A stretch of 16,597 bases of DNA from an uncultured Eubacteriaceae bacterium (GTDB lineage Bacteria; Bacillota; Clostridia; Lachnospirales; CAG-274): the NCBI GenBank assembly GCA_938042265.1, contig CALIRN010000377.1, forward strand, positions 1-16,597. Direction: 5' to 3'. The notes beneath the pieces were generated by a model. That model saw only the letters and a list, made by a program, of their open reading frames with translations, was not told where the DNA came from and made no database searches. Positions 6,632 through 14,159 of the stretch are shown piece after piece. Numbering within the stretch: the first letter of the stretch is position 1; each line of letters starts with the position of its first letter. The position numbers and the translations under genes are program-made.

Positions 6632-8008
6632 ATGAAACATATTGATTTAATTGATTTGATGACAAACTCCGATTATCTTCAGCAGCAGGTTACAGTGTGC
6701 GGCTGGGTACGTACTTCAAGGGATTCAAAAAATATGGCTTTTCTTGAGCTTAATGACGGAACTGCCCTTAAGCATATGCAGATTGTTATTGATAAATCCG
6801 TAATTACCGAATCTGCACAGTTTATGAAGCTTGGCTGTGCACTTCGCATAACTGGTACTTTGGTAGCGTCTGCGGTAAAACAGGACGGTGTTGAGATAAA
6901 TGCCTCTTCTATTGAAGTGCTTGGTGAGTGTCCGCAGGATTATCCGCTTCAAAAGAAAAGACACACACTTGAATTTTTGCGCACAATGCCTCATCTTCGT
7001 GTAAGGACAAATACCTTTAATGCGGTATTTCGTGTCAGATCAGTGGTTGCAGCTGCTATTCATGACTTTTTCCAGAGCCGTCATTTCGTGTATGTAAACA
7101 CGCCTATTATTACAGGCAGCGACTGCGAGGGCGCTGGTGAAATGTTTCAGGCTACAACTATATGCTATTCGGATGAGTATAAGAGCCGTGATGACTATTA
7201 TTCAAACGATTTCTTCGGACGTAAGGCAGGACTTAGTGTTTCTGGCCAGCTTGAGGCTGAGGTTGCTGCTATGGCATTAGGCAAGGTTTATACCTTTGGT
7301 CCCAGCTTCCGCGCGGAAAACAGCAATACTCCAAGACATGTGGCAGAGTTTTGGCACGTTGAGCCTGAGGTTGCCTTTGCCGAGCTGTCCGATATTATTG
7401 AAATTGCTGAGGCAATGATTAAGCACATTATAACAACAGTTATGGAAAAATGCCCTGATGAGCTTGCATTTTTTGAAAAGCACTTTGAAAAGGGGCTGCA
7501 TGAAAAGCTTGAACAGGTTGCATCACAGGATTTTGCAATACTGGATTATACCGACGCAATAGAGCTGCTTAAAAAAGCGGATGTGGATTTTGTATATCCT
7601 GTTGAATGGGGCTGTGATTTACAGACAGAGCATGAAAGGTATATTACAGAACAGGTATTTAAAAAGCCTGTGTTTGTTACAAATTATCCAAAAGCTATCA
7701 AGTCCTTTTATATGAAGCAGAACCCTGACGGAAAAACTGTTGCCGCCACTGACCTTCTTGTGCCCGGTGTAGGCGAAATTATCGGCTGTTCCGAGCGTGA
7801 GGCAGATCTTAACAAGCTCCTTTCTGCTATGGAGGCTAAGGGGATGTCTACTGAGGATTATCAGGATTATCTTGATTTGAGAAAATTCGGCTCTGTTCCT
7901 CACAGTGGGTTTGGTTTGGGCTTTGAACGCATGATTATGTACGTAACGGGTATTTCAAATATACGTGACGTAATTCTGTATCCTCGTACTGTAGGAAATA
8001 TCAGATAA
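6632..8008 (+). CDS. asnS: Asparaginyl-tRNA synthetase
   Basis: A 458-residue class IIb aminoacyl-tRNA synthetase that charges tRNA-Asn with asparagine. The N-terminal anticodon-binding OB fold covers about residues 1-110 (VTVCGWVRTSRDSKNMAFLELNDG). The catalytic core shows motif 1 around FFQSRHFVYVNTPIIT, the SVSGQLEAE segment, motif 2 FGPSFRAENSNTPRHVAEFWHVEPE and motif 3 GFGLGFERMIMYVTG, ending in RDVILYPRTVGNIR, the usual AsnS ending. The EGAGEMFQ segment and lack of a GAD insertion favour AsnS over AspRS. The Shine-Dalgarno is modest: a GGGG around 6615 lies about 13 bases before ATG 6632. It is followed after 19 bases by asnA, so the operon makes asparagine and loads it on tRNA. Confidence 0.96.
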   Translation: MKHIDLIDLMTNSDYLQQQVTVCGWVRTSRDSKNMAFLELNDGTALKHMQIVIDKSVITESAQFMKLGCALRITGTLVASAVKQDGVEINASSIEVLGECPQDYPLQKKRHTLEFLRTMPHLRVRTNTFNAVFRVRSVVAAAIHDFFQSRHFVYVNTPIITGSDCEGAGEMFQATTICYSDEYKSRDDYYSNDFFGRKAGLSVSGQLEAEVAAMALGKVYTFGPSFRAENSNTPRHVAEFWHVEPEVAFAELSDIIEIAEAMIKHIITTVMEKCPDELAFFEKHFEKGLHEKLEQVASQDFAILDYTDAIELLKKADVDFVYPVEWGCDLQTEHERYITEQVFKKPVFVTNYPKAIKSFYMKQNPDGKTVAATDLLVPGVGEIIGCSEREADLNKLLSAMEAKGMSTEDYQDYLDLRKFGSVPHSGFGLGFERMIMYVTGISNIRDVILYPRTVGNIR

Positions 8009-8027
8009 AACAGGAGGTAAACATATT

Positions 8028-9035
8028 ATGTATCAACTTACAATTCCACAGGATTATAAGTCTGTATTAAATCTCAGAGATACACAGAGAGCAATAAAGC
8101 TTTGCAAGGACGTATTTGAACGCCGCCTTGCAAAGGTGCTTAATTTGGAGCGTATTACCGCACCTCTTATGGTATGGGCGGACAGCGGTATTAATGACGA
8201 CCTTAACGGTGTTGAGCGTAAGGTAGGCTTTGACCTTAAGGAGATGGAGGGACAGGCTGAGGTTGTACAGTCCCTTGCAAAGTGGAAAAGAATGGCACTT
8301 CATCTTTACGGCTTTAACCCCGGTGAGGGACTTTATGCCGATATGAATGCCATAAGGCGTGACGATCAGGTTGATAATCTCCATTCCCTGTTTGTTGACC
8401 AGTGGGACTGGGAAAAGGTTATTCTCCCACAGCAGCGTACACAGGAGTTTTTGGAGGAAACGGTGCGTAAAATAGCTCATGCACTATATCTTACAGAGGA
8501 GCTTGTAAAGGCTGATTTTCCTGTTATTACACAAAAAATCAATCCTAATGTTTATTTTATAACTTCTCAGGAGCTTGAGGACAAATATCCCGACCTTACT
8601 CCCGAGCAGAGAGAGGTTGAAATTACAAGAGAGCATAAAACGGTATTTATCAAGCAGATAGGAGGGCTTTTAAACAGCGGTGTAAGACAGGGTGGACGTG
8701 CCCCCGATTATGATGACTGGAGCCTGAACGGTGATTTGTTTGTATGGAGTGATGCTCTTAAAACAGCTATTGAGGTTTCCTCAATGGGAATAAGAGTGGA
8801 TAAGGCTTCACTTGCAAATCAGCTTAAGGAATGCGGAAATGAGGACCGTATGCAGTATGCTTATCACAAAGGTATTGCCGATGGTACCCTGCCTCTTACA
8901 ATAGGAGGCGGTATAGGGCAGTCAAGGCTTTGTATGCTAATACTTGAAAAGGCTCATATCGGTGAGGTGCAGTCCTCTGTATGGCCAGAGGAAATGACAG
9001 AAATTTGCAGGGATAAAGGCTTAATTTTGCTTTAA
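8028..9035 (+). CDS. asnA: Aspartate-ammonia ligase (asparagine synthetase A)
   Basis: A 335-residue enzyme, close to the 330 of E. coli AsnA, that makes asparagine from aspartate, ammonia and ATP through an aspartyl-AMP intermediate. It is a relative of class II aspartyl/asparaginyl-tRNA synthetase cores that has lost the tRNA-binding domain. Recognisable blocks are ERRLAKVLNLERITAPL, GVERKVGFDLK, QVVHSL-type segment AEVVQSLAKWKR, LYADMNAIRRDD, LFVDQWDWEK, LLNSGVRQGGRAPDYDDW and the C-terminal GGGIGQSRLCMLILEKAHIGEVQSSVWP. AGGAGGT at 8012-8018 serves ATG 8028. It uses free ammonia rather than glutamine, which suits an ammonia-rich habitat. It lies directly after asnS and is ended by a terminator. 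Confidence 0.97.
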   Translation: MYQLTIPQDYKSVLNLRDTQRAIKLCKDVFERRLAKVLNLERITAPLMVWADSGINDDLNGVERKVGFDLKEMEGQAEVVQSLAKWKRMALHLYGFNPGEGLYADMNAIRRDDQVDNLHSLFVDQWDWEKVILPQQRTQEFLEETVRKIAHALYLTEELVKADFPVITQKINPNVYFITSQELEDKYPDLTPEQREVEITREHKTVFIKQIGGLLNSGVRQGGRAPDYDDWSLNGDLFVWSDALKTAIEVSSMGIRVDKASLANQLKECGNEDRMQYAYHKGIADGTLPLTIGGGIGQSRLCMLILEKAHIGEVQSSVWPEEMTEICRDKGLILL

Positions 9036-9055
9036 AATAGATATATACATAATAT

Positions 9056-9096
9056 ACGCTATAGCCACAATGAAGTGATTATAGCGTGTTTTTTTT
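9056..9096 (+). terminator. Intrinsic terminator after asnA
   Basis: ACGCTATA (9056-9063) pairs with TATAGCGT (9080-9087), with an inner CAC/GTG, followed by GTTTTTTTT. The TTG start of the next gene lies only 18 bases further on, and I found no promoter in the gap, so the next gene may rely on read-through. Confidence 0.85.
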
Positions 9097-9113
9097 AGAT
9101 AAGAGGTGATTTT

Positions 9114-10337
9114 TTGCTTATTACGCATACATTTAAAAGCGGTGTAAGGCTTGTTATAGATGCACTGCCTTATGGCAGAAGTGCAAGCATGGGTATATAT
9201 GTACGCAACGGCTCCCGTGATGAAGATAAAAATCAGGGAGGTATATCACACTTTATTGAGCATATGCTTTTTAAGGGCACAAAAAACAGGACAGCCTCTG
9301 ATATAGCCGAGGAGATGGACGTTATGGGCGGGCAGCTTAATGCCTATACCACTAAGGAATATACCTGCTATTATGCAAGAGTGCTTAATGATAATTTTGA
9401 GAGTGCGGCGGATATTTTATGTGATATGTATTTTAACTCAAATTTTGATGAGGAGGATATAAAGCGTGAAGCCTCAGTTATTTCCGAGGAAATAAATATG
9501 TATGAGGATACACCTGATGAGCTGGTTTTTGACGAGCTTCAGGCGGGTATATGGAAGGACGGCAATTCCCTTGGCAGACCTATTTTGGGTATTGTCGAAA
9601 GTGTAAGGTCCTTTAAAAGGTCCGATTTTATTTTGTATATGAAAGGGCATTACCGACCCGATAATACGGTTGTGGCAGTTGCGGGCAATGTAGATGTAAA
9701 AAGGGTTATTGATACATTGGAGAAGTATTTTGGCAATCCTTGGGAGACAGACATTAATATCAGGCCGTTTCAGGCAGCAGAATATCAGACCTGTGACAGG
9801 CGCAGACACAAGGATATTGAGCAGGTGCATATCTGTATGACCTATAAGGGCATACCTATAGGTGACAAATATATGTATGATATGAATGTACTTAATACCG
9901 TACTGGGCGGCGGTATGAGCTCGCGGCTTTATCAAACAATAAGAGAAAAATATGCTCTTGCATATTCAATTTACAGCTATATGAGCTGCTATATGGATGC
10001 AGGTATTTTTACTGTTTATGCAGGTGTAAATCCCGAATATGAGAAAAAGACCAAGGAGCTTATTGCAAGTGAAATTAAGGGTATATTTACTGATAGAATA
10101 AGTGAAGATGCCATTGAAAAGGCAAAGTCGCAGATAAAAAGCAATTATCTGCTTGGGCTTGACAGTACTATAAATATTATGGAGGCATGCGGCAGAAATA
10201 TGCTGCTTAGAAATATTATGGTGGAAAGCGATGAGGTTGTTGCAAAAATTGATAAGGTAAATAGTACAAGCCTGTATGAGCTTGCGGATATGGTGTTTAA
10301 TGACGATAATTTAAGCATTTCGATTGTGGGGAAATAA
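9114..10337 (+). CDS. M16 family zinc peptidase (MlpA/YmxG-like, processing-peptidase type)
   Basis: A 407-residue M16B metallopeptidase. The inverted zinc motif HFIEH is at residues 46-50 (His46, catalytic Glu49, His50), and the third ligand is expected at Glu126 in VISEEINMYED, 76 residues later, the normal spacing. The C-terminal half has the second M16 fold with GGGMSSRLYQTIREKYALAYSIYSY, which carries the Arg/Tyr substrate-binding pair. The length fits the mitochondrial-processing-peptidase-like subfamily. In B. subtilis a similar gene (mlpA/ymxG) lies just after pnp, so the position downstream of pnp supports that assignment. The start is TTG 9114 with GAGGTGAT at 9103-9110; no better ATG exists before the conserved region. 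No signal peptide is present, so it acts in the cytoplasm; the substrate is unknown. Confidence 0.88.
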   Translation: MLITHTFKSGVRLVIDALPYGRSASMGIYVRNGSRDEDKNQGGISHFIEHMLFKGTKNRTASDIAEEMDVMGGQLNAYTTKEYTCYYARVLNDNFESAADILCDMYFNSNFDEEDIKREASVISEEINMYEDTPDELVFDELQAGIWKDGNSLGRPILGIVESVRSFKRSDFILYMKGHYRPDNTVVAVAGNVDVKRVIDTLEKYFGNPWETDINIRPFQAAEYQTCDRRRHKDIEQVHICMTYKGIPIGDKYMYDMNVLNTVLGGGMSSRLYQTIREKYALAYSIYSYMSCYMDAGIFTVYAGVNPEYEKKTKELIASEIKGIFTDRISEDAIEKAKSQIKSNYLLGLDSTINIMEACGRNMLLRNIMVESDEVVAKIDKVNSTSLYELADMVFNDDNLSISIVGK

Positions 10338-10352
10338 AAATACAGATATATT

Positions 10353-10383
10353 TTACCGTAAGGGGGGAAGACCCTTAAGGTAA
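10353..10383. repeat. 12-base inverted repeat after the M16 gene
   Basis: TTACCGTAAGGG (10353-10364) and CCCTTAAGGTAA (10372-10383) pair over 12 positions with one mismatch and a seven-base loop. There is no T-run after it on the + strand, so it is more a 3' stabilising stem or factor-assisted end than a classical intrinsic terminator. Confidence 0.5.
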
Positions 10384-10560
10384 GGTGACAAATGCAGAGG
10401 TATTTTGATTCCTATTTTATGTTAAGTAGTAAATAAGTCCTATGGCAAAAGTTTTTAAGTGTTTATTTAAGAGTAGCAGAAATATATTTTAGCAAATCAT
10501 AAATATTTTTGCTATTAAATTATTAATACAGAAATATTTTGCTTTTTGATGTTAAAATTA
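10384..10560. other. AT-rich non-coding stretch upstream of the small-RNA promoter
   Basis: No reading frame of note and no recognisable RNA gene is seen here. It contains short inverted repeats such as TAGCAAA (10492-10498) with TTTGCTA (10509-10515), and a near-duplicated AGAAATAT-TTT motif. The A/T tracts just before 10561 could act as an UP element for the promoter that follows. Confidence 0.4.
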
Positions 10561-10589
10561 TTGACAATTAATTTGCTGCGGACTATAAT
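10561..10589 (+). promoter_or_regulatory. Fully consensus sigma-A promoter in the lgt intergenic region
   Basis: TTGACA (10561-10566), 17-base spacer, TATAAT (10584-10589): all twelve box positions match consensus, and A/T tracts lie upstream. No protein gene follows on this strand before the convergent lgt gene, so the likely product is an untranslated RNA beginning near 10596. Confidence 0.8.
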
Positions 10590-10617
10590 GCAACTATACA
10601 AAGGCGTTGAGGCTGTT

Positions 10618-10740
10618 GCTTCGACGCCTCATTTTGTTTTCCCTTTTGTTCTGATAGTTATACCTTATAAATAAAGACTCCTTCCTCTGTGCTTTTTATT
10701 TATGTGTTATATGTTTGGCAAAATGAGAGCTTCGACGCCT
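10618..10740 (+). repeat. Duplicated 12-mer GCTTCGACGCCT
   Basis: Identical copies lie at 10618-10629 and 10729-10740. Both are complementary to the same upstream segment AGGCGTTGAGGC (10602-10613), so only one can pair with it at a time. The near copy makes a compact hairpin with loop TGTT; the far copy closes the long rod. Confidence 0.75.
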
Positions 10741-10770
10741 TCTCCTGTGACGATAGGAGTATGTATGAAA

Positions 10771-10803
10771 AAATAACGGGTTTGGTGGACCCGTTATTTT
10801 TTT
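10771..10803. terminator. Bidirectional terminator between the small RNA and lgt
   Basis: AAATAACGGGT (10771-10781) and ACCCGTTATTT (10789-10799) form a perfect 11-pair stem with a seven-base loop. A T-run follows on the + strand (10797-10803), and an A-run at 10768-10773 gives the T-run for - strand transcripts. The lgt stop codon (10794-10796) lies inside the stem. Confidence 0.85.
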
Positions 10804-11657
10804 ATTTTGCATATTTTAAATAAAATAAATATAAATGAGGCGGCAACAAGCATTGCAGATAATACCATACTTACGGGCATATTAAAAATCATAAGCTGGT
10901 CGGTGCGCATACTTTCAATAATAAATCTGCCTGTACCGTAACCTAAAAAGTAAGCAGCTGTGAGCTGTCCGTCAAATTTTTTATGTCGGCTCATAAAAAA
11001 TATTATTATTAATAAAAGTAAATTCCAGCAGCTTTCATATAAAAAGGTAGGGTGTACCCATATATAGTCAACCCCGTTAAGATTATGGAGGGGATAGACT
11101 GCTCCGCTGTTATAAACTGCATTTGATCCGTCAATTTTAAGTCCTGTTACCTGTTCAGCCTTATATGCCATGGCAAACAGGCTTTCGGTAGCGCCGCCGA
11201 AGGCCTCCCTGTTTACAAGATTGCCCCAGCGTCCCAATATCTGACCTGTAAGCAGACTCATTGCGGCAGTATCGGTAAACAAAAGCAAAGGCAGCTTTTT
11301 AATGCGTGTGTATACAATAACCGTAATAACAGCTGCTATTATACCGCCGTATATGGCAAGACCGCCCTCACGTATGGCAAAAAAGGTTTTAAGAGAGCCT
11401 GTGTGGAATATAACATAGTAAATTCTTGCGCCTATAACGCCAAAAAGTATACCCCAAAATACAAAATCCGTATAATATTCGGGATTTTGACCTGTCCGCT
11501 TTGCCTCATATACGGCAAGCAGGATACCGAGTATAACGCCTGTGCAGATAATTGCTCCGTATTTATATATATCAAAGCCGAAGAAAGTGAAGGCAATTCT
11601 GTTAAGACTTTCTATTTTTATCCCTAAATTGGGAAAGTAAACATCGGGTGTATTCAT
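10794..11657 (-). CDS. lgt: Prolipoprotein diacylglyceryl transferase
   Basis: A 287-residue integral membrane enzyme that moves a diacylglycerol group from phosphatidylglycerol onto the lipobox cysteine of prolipoproteins, the first step of lipoprotein maturation. Several hydrophobic segments alternate with the family blocks FWGILFGVIGARIYYVIFH, EGGLAIYGGI (97-106) and the Lgt signature GQILGRWGNLVNREAFGG (138-155), whose Arg and Asn residues are essential in studied homologues. A further conserved HPTFLYES lies before the last membrane segments. I placed the start at ATG 11657, where CAGGAG precedes by about six bases; an in-frame TTG at 11687 would add ten residues without a good ribosome binding site. 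It follows ymfH with a 39-base gap and is probably co-transcribed with it. It ends in the shared terminator. Confidence 0.95.
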   Translation of the reverse strand: MNTPDVYFPNLGIKIESLNRIAFTFFGFDIYKYGAIICTGVILGILLAVYEAKRTGQNPEYYTDFVFWGILFGVIGARIYYVIFHTGSLKTFFAIREGGLAIYGGIIAAVITVIVYTRIKKLPLLLFTDTAAMSLLTGQILGRWGNLVNREAFGGATESLFAMAYKAEQVTGLKIDGSNAVYNSGAVYPLHNLNGVDYIWVHPTFLYESCWNLLLLIIIFFMSRHKKFDGQLTAAYFLGYGTGRFIIESMRTDQLMIFNMPVSMVLSAMLVAASFIFILFKICKIKK

Positions 11658-11680
11658 AAAAAGCTCCTGTTCTATGTAAT

Positions 11681-11695
11681 CCCTCAAAAAGAGGG
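11681..11695 (-). repeat. Small hairpin between ymfH and lgt
   Basis: CCCTC (11681-11685) and GAGGG (11691-11695) flank AAAAA. It lies just after the ymfH stop and before the lgt ribosome binding site. The stem is short and lacks a following T-run on the - strand, so it is unlikely to terminate and may only separate the two genes in translation. Confidence 0.35.
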
Positions 11696-11696
11696 T

Positions 11697-12926
11697 TTAA
11701 AGAGGAACAACCTCACTCATGCAAAGATTGTCTGCTTTAAAATGACTTTCAAGCCTGTTTATAAGCTCATCACTATTAATACTATCATATTTATCAAAAA
11801 AGTCCAGTGTTTTTATTGATTTTATAAAATTATCCGCTGCAAAGCCGCAGCAGAAATCAAGGCTGTCCATATTTTGCTCCAGTACACCTTTGCTTTTGCA
11901 GATAATGCGTTCAAGATATTTTTCCGATATGCCGTAGTTTAAAAAGTTGGTAATCTCACAGTGGAGCCTGGACAATAATCTTTCGGGATTTTGCGAGGTG
12001 CCCGAAATAACTGATATACCGTAATCCCTGCCGCATATATAATCAATGCCAAGGGGATTGTTGCATAGCCCGGAGGTATACAGCTTTTCAAACAGTACGG
12101 AGCCCTTGCCGGCAATTATATCCATTAATACCTTTGAGGTAATAATTCGCATAACAGGCGGCATTTCAAGGTCCTGTTCCTTAAAGCCTATGCTGAATAC
12201 AGGTGTTGCAAGGTGCATATATTTTTTTACATATACTCTTTCAATCTCCTTATCAGCAGGAAAAAGGCTTTCTGCAGGAGGAACGGCTTTAAGGGTAAAT
12301 TCTTTTTCGGCCTGAGTGAAAAAGCTGTCCTCATCAATATCCCCTGCGGCTATTACTATAGCGTTGCCTGCCGTATAAAAGCTGTCGTAAAACAGATTTA
12401 ATACCTCCGCAGTAATTTGGCTTATTTCAGTATTATCTCCTGCAATTGGATAACGGACAGGGTGTCTGCCGTACAAGCCCCCAAGCATACCAAAGTAGGA
12501 CTGCCAACCGGGGTCATCATCATACATGGTTATTTCGCTGCCGATAATGCCAAGCTCCTTTTCAACGCCCTTTTGTGTAAAATGGGGCGTAACCGCCATT
12601 TCAGCAAGCAGACTCAGGCATTTTTCAAAATTATCCGAGCAGGTAAAGTAATAGGCGGTTATATCAAGTCCTGTAAATGCGTTGACGTTGGCGCCAAGCT
12701 TTGCAAAGTCATCAAATATATTTCCGTGCTTTTTTTCAAACAGCTTATGCTCCACAAAATGAGCAGTGCCGCGAGGGACTCTTTGCATCCCAAGGTCGGT
12801 GGAGAACTCTGTATTTACAGAACCGCAGCGTACTGCAAGCATAGCCTGCTTTTCAATATATCCCTCTTTTTTTATAAGGCAGAGGGTAAGTCCACTTAAA
12901 AGGGTTTTAAAAATTATATTATTCAT
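11697..12926 (-). CDS. ymfH: M16 family zinc peptidase YmfH, linked to EF-P 5-aminopentanol modification
   Basis: A 409-residue M16 protein with an intact inverted zinc motif HFVEH at residues 56-60 (His56, Glu59, His60) and the likely third ligand Glu131 in GSEITMYDDDPGW. The surrounding PRGTAHFVEHKLFEKKHGNIFDDFAKLGANVNAFT is the pattern I associate with YmfH (also written YfmH). In B. subtilis, ymf genes from this cluster are needed for the 5-aminopentanol modification of Lys32 of elongation factor P; how the peptidase contributes is not settled. The start ATG 12926 has AGGAGGG just upstream. It overlaps the end of ymfF by eight bases, so the pair is translationally coupled and probably forms a heterodimer of one active and one inactive M16 protein. 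No signal peptide is present. Confidence 0.88.
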   Translation of the reverse strand: MNNIIFKTLLSGLTLCLIKKEGYIEKQAMLAVRCGSVNTEFSTDLGMQRVPRGTAHFVEHKLFEKKHGNIFDDFAKLGANVNAFTGLDITAYYFTCSDNFEKCLSLLAEMAVTPHFTQKGVEKELGIIGSEITMYDDDPGWQSYFGMLGGLYGRHPVRYPIAGDNTEISQITAEVLNLFYDSFYTAGNAIVIAAGDIDEDSFFTQAEKEFTLKAVPPAESLFPADKEIERVYVKKYMHLATPVFSIGFKEQDLEMPPVMRIITSKVLMDIIAGKGSVLFEKLYTSGLCNNPLGIDYICGRDYGISVISGTSQNPERLLSRLHCEITNFLNYGISEKYLERIICKSKGVLEQNMDSLDFCCGFAADNFIKSIKTLDFFDKYDSINSDELINRLESHFKADNLCMSEVVPL

Positions 12927-14145
12927 TTTTACCCTCCTTTAATAAAAATACGGTGTCAATAAAGGCTGTATCAAATACTCCGCTGATGTCATCAACGGCT
13001 GAAATATCCTGTATTGCCTTATTAATTGAATAGGGCTCGTCTGCAACGGACATGGACAGCATAAAATCCATAAGTCTTGAGGGATAATCCTCAATGGACT
13101 TTAGTGAGGTTATAAGGCTCTCCTTGGCAAGCTGCAATTCCTTATTGGGAGCACCTTTTTTTGTAATGGAGGTAAGCTCCTTTTCTATTGCCTCTGTTAC
13201 GCTGTCGGCATTTTTTGCTTCAATGCCTGCCTGTACGCTTATTATGCCCTTGTATCGGTATAAGCGCGAGTTTACGTAGTAGCACATACCGTTGCTTTCT
13301 CTTATTTTGTTAAAAAGCCGTGATGAGGCTGAGCCGCCTAATATTTCATTGGCAACGAGCAGCTTTGGATAGGGTACGTTTTCTGTACGTATACCTGCTG
13401 CAAGGCAGGATTGTGCGGTATCGGCATCCTCTGTATGGTGTATGGTTTTATGGGGCTCAATATGGTGATTTTCGGCTTTTGGCAGGGGTCGGTTTTCAAC
13501 GTTATCAAAGTGATTGCTTATATAGCTTTCAGCCTCACTTTGGGAAATATCTCCAGTAATATAAAGCTGCGTGAGGCTGTTTTTTAAAAGCTGCCTGTAG
13601 GAGCCGTACAGACCTTTGCCGGATATATCGCCAAAATCCTCTATATATCCGTCGCCGCATATTCCAAAGTGTTCGCTGCGACACATAATTTCAAGCATTT
13701 TTTCGGCGGCATAGCTGCGTTTATTATTTATTTTTGAGGCAATTTCCCTTGCGGCAACATTGCATGCATTGTGTACAAAGGAGGGCATAAAGCCGCCGTC
13801 AATTATAAGAGGGTCGTATACCGTACTGCTTAAAAACTCAAACAGTCTGCCCGTATAATTCTTCGGGGCGGTTATATAAAAGGATATTATCTGTTCTTCT
13901 CCCTTTTTTACAGGCTCTGATATTAGCTCTGCGCCGCCTGTTTCCTCCAGATAAGCATTCATTGCTCTGAGAGAGGTATGGGTGTTGCTTGCCCTTGACA
14001 GAACACGGGGAATAAGGGCATAGCTGCTTACGGTTTCTCTACGCAGAGGTGTTCTGTATACAAGGCAGATTGATGTTGTATTAAATTTTTTGCTGCTGCA
14101 AAGGCATACGTTTATGCCTTTTGTATTAAAAGAGCTTATTTCCAT
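12919..14145 (-). CDS. ymfF: Inactive M16-family protein YmfF, partner of YmfH
   Basis: A 408-residue protein with the two-half M16 fold but no HxxEH motif: the corresponding N-terminal region reads LIPRVLSRASNTHTSLRAMNAYLEETGGAEL. The C-terminal half keeps GGSASSRLFNKIRESNGMCYYVNSRLY, holding the Arg/Tyr substrate-contact pair. This split, zinc motif in one protein and substrate residues in the other, is known for other M16B heterodimers such as mitochondrial processing peptidase. The family is named YmfF (also YfmF) and is tied to EF-P modification. I prefer ATG 14145, served by AGGTGAT at 14149-14155; a GTG at 14163 overlapping the sigG stop is the alternative and would add six residues. 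It is located between sigG and ymfH without a gap, so it probably shares the sigG transcript. Confidence 0.86.
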   Translation of the reverse strand: MEISSFNTKGINVCLCSSKKFNTTSICLVYRTPLRRETVSSYALIPRVLSRASNTHTSLRAMNAYLEETGGAELISEPVKKGEEQIISFYITAPKNYTGRLFEFLSSTVYDPLIIDGGFMPSFVHNACNVAAREIASKINNKRSYAAEKMLEIMCRSEHFGICGDGYIEDFGDISGKGLYGSYRQLLKNSLTQLYITGDISQSEAESYISNHFDNVENRPLPKAENHHIEPHKTIHHTEDADTAQSCLAAGIRTENVPYPKLLVANEILGGSASSRLFNKIRESNGMCYYVNSRLYRYKGIISVQAGIEAKNADSVTEAIEKELTSITKKGAPNKELQLAKESLITSLKSIEDYPSRLMDFMLSMSVADEPYSINKAIQDISAVDDISGVFDTAFIDTVFLLKEGKNE

Positions 14146-14159
14146 ATTTATCACCTGTT

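Larger units (their letters stand above)
10596..10803 (+). ncRNA. Candidate structured small RNA (about 200 nt), rod-like with a switchable closing stem
   Basis: The stretch begins about seven bases after the -10 box of a perfect promoter and ends at a strong terminator. No reading frame with a ribosome binding site fits it. Proposed fold: stem P1, 10601-10614 with 10728-10741 (14 pairs, two G-U); stem P2, CTCATTTTG 10628-10636 with CAAAATGAG 10719-10727, directly stacked on P1 on the 3' side and leaving a 13-base bulge 10615-10627 on the 5' side; an internal loop; apical stem 10666-10675 with 10695-10704. Then come a small hairpin CTCCT/AGGAG (10743-10759) and the terminator 10771-10803. A long rod with a large internal bubble recalls 6S RNA, but I could not match conserved 6S bases, and the rod (141 bases) is shorter than most. 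RNase P, tmRNA and SRP RNA signatures were looked for and not seen. Confidence 0.6.

Noticed and set aside
8067..8480. 137-codon open frame on the - strand
   Set aside because: Antisense to the well-conserved asnA; low-complexity shadow of its codons.
9474..9935. 153-codon open frame on the - strand
   Set aside because: Antisense to the M16 peptidase gene, which has intact catalytic motifs.
10601..10741. Miniature transposable element with terminal inverted repeats
   Set aside because: The ends are complementary, but no target-site duplication flanks them, and a promoter and terminator are placed exactly as for a small RNA gene.
10596..10803. Firm call as 6S RNA, RNase P RNA, tmRNA or SRP RNA
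   Set aside because: Too short for RNase P RNA or tmRNA, no SRP tetraloop domain seen, and 6S conserved bases could not be verified by eye; left as an unnamed structured RNA.
11658..11687. TTG start giving ten extra residues in Lgt
   Set aside because: No suitable ribosome binding site there, while CAGGAG is correctly placed for ATG 11657.
12417..12899. 160-codon open frame on the + strand
   Set aside because: It lies wholly antisense to ymfH, has no convincing ribosome binding site, and its protein resembles nothing I know; ymfH is clearly the real gene.
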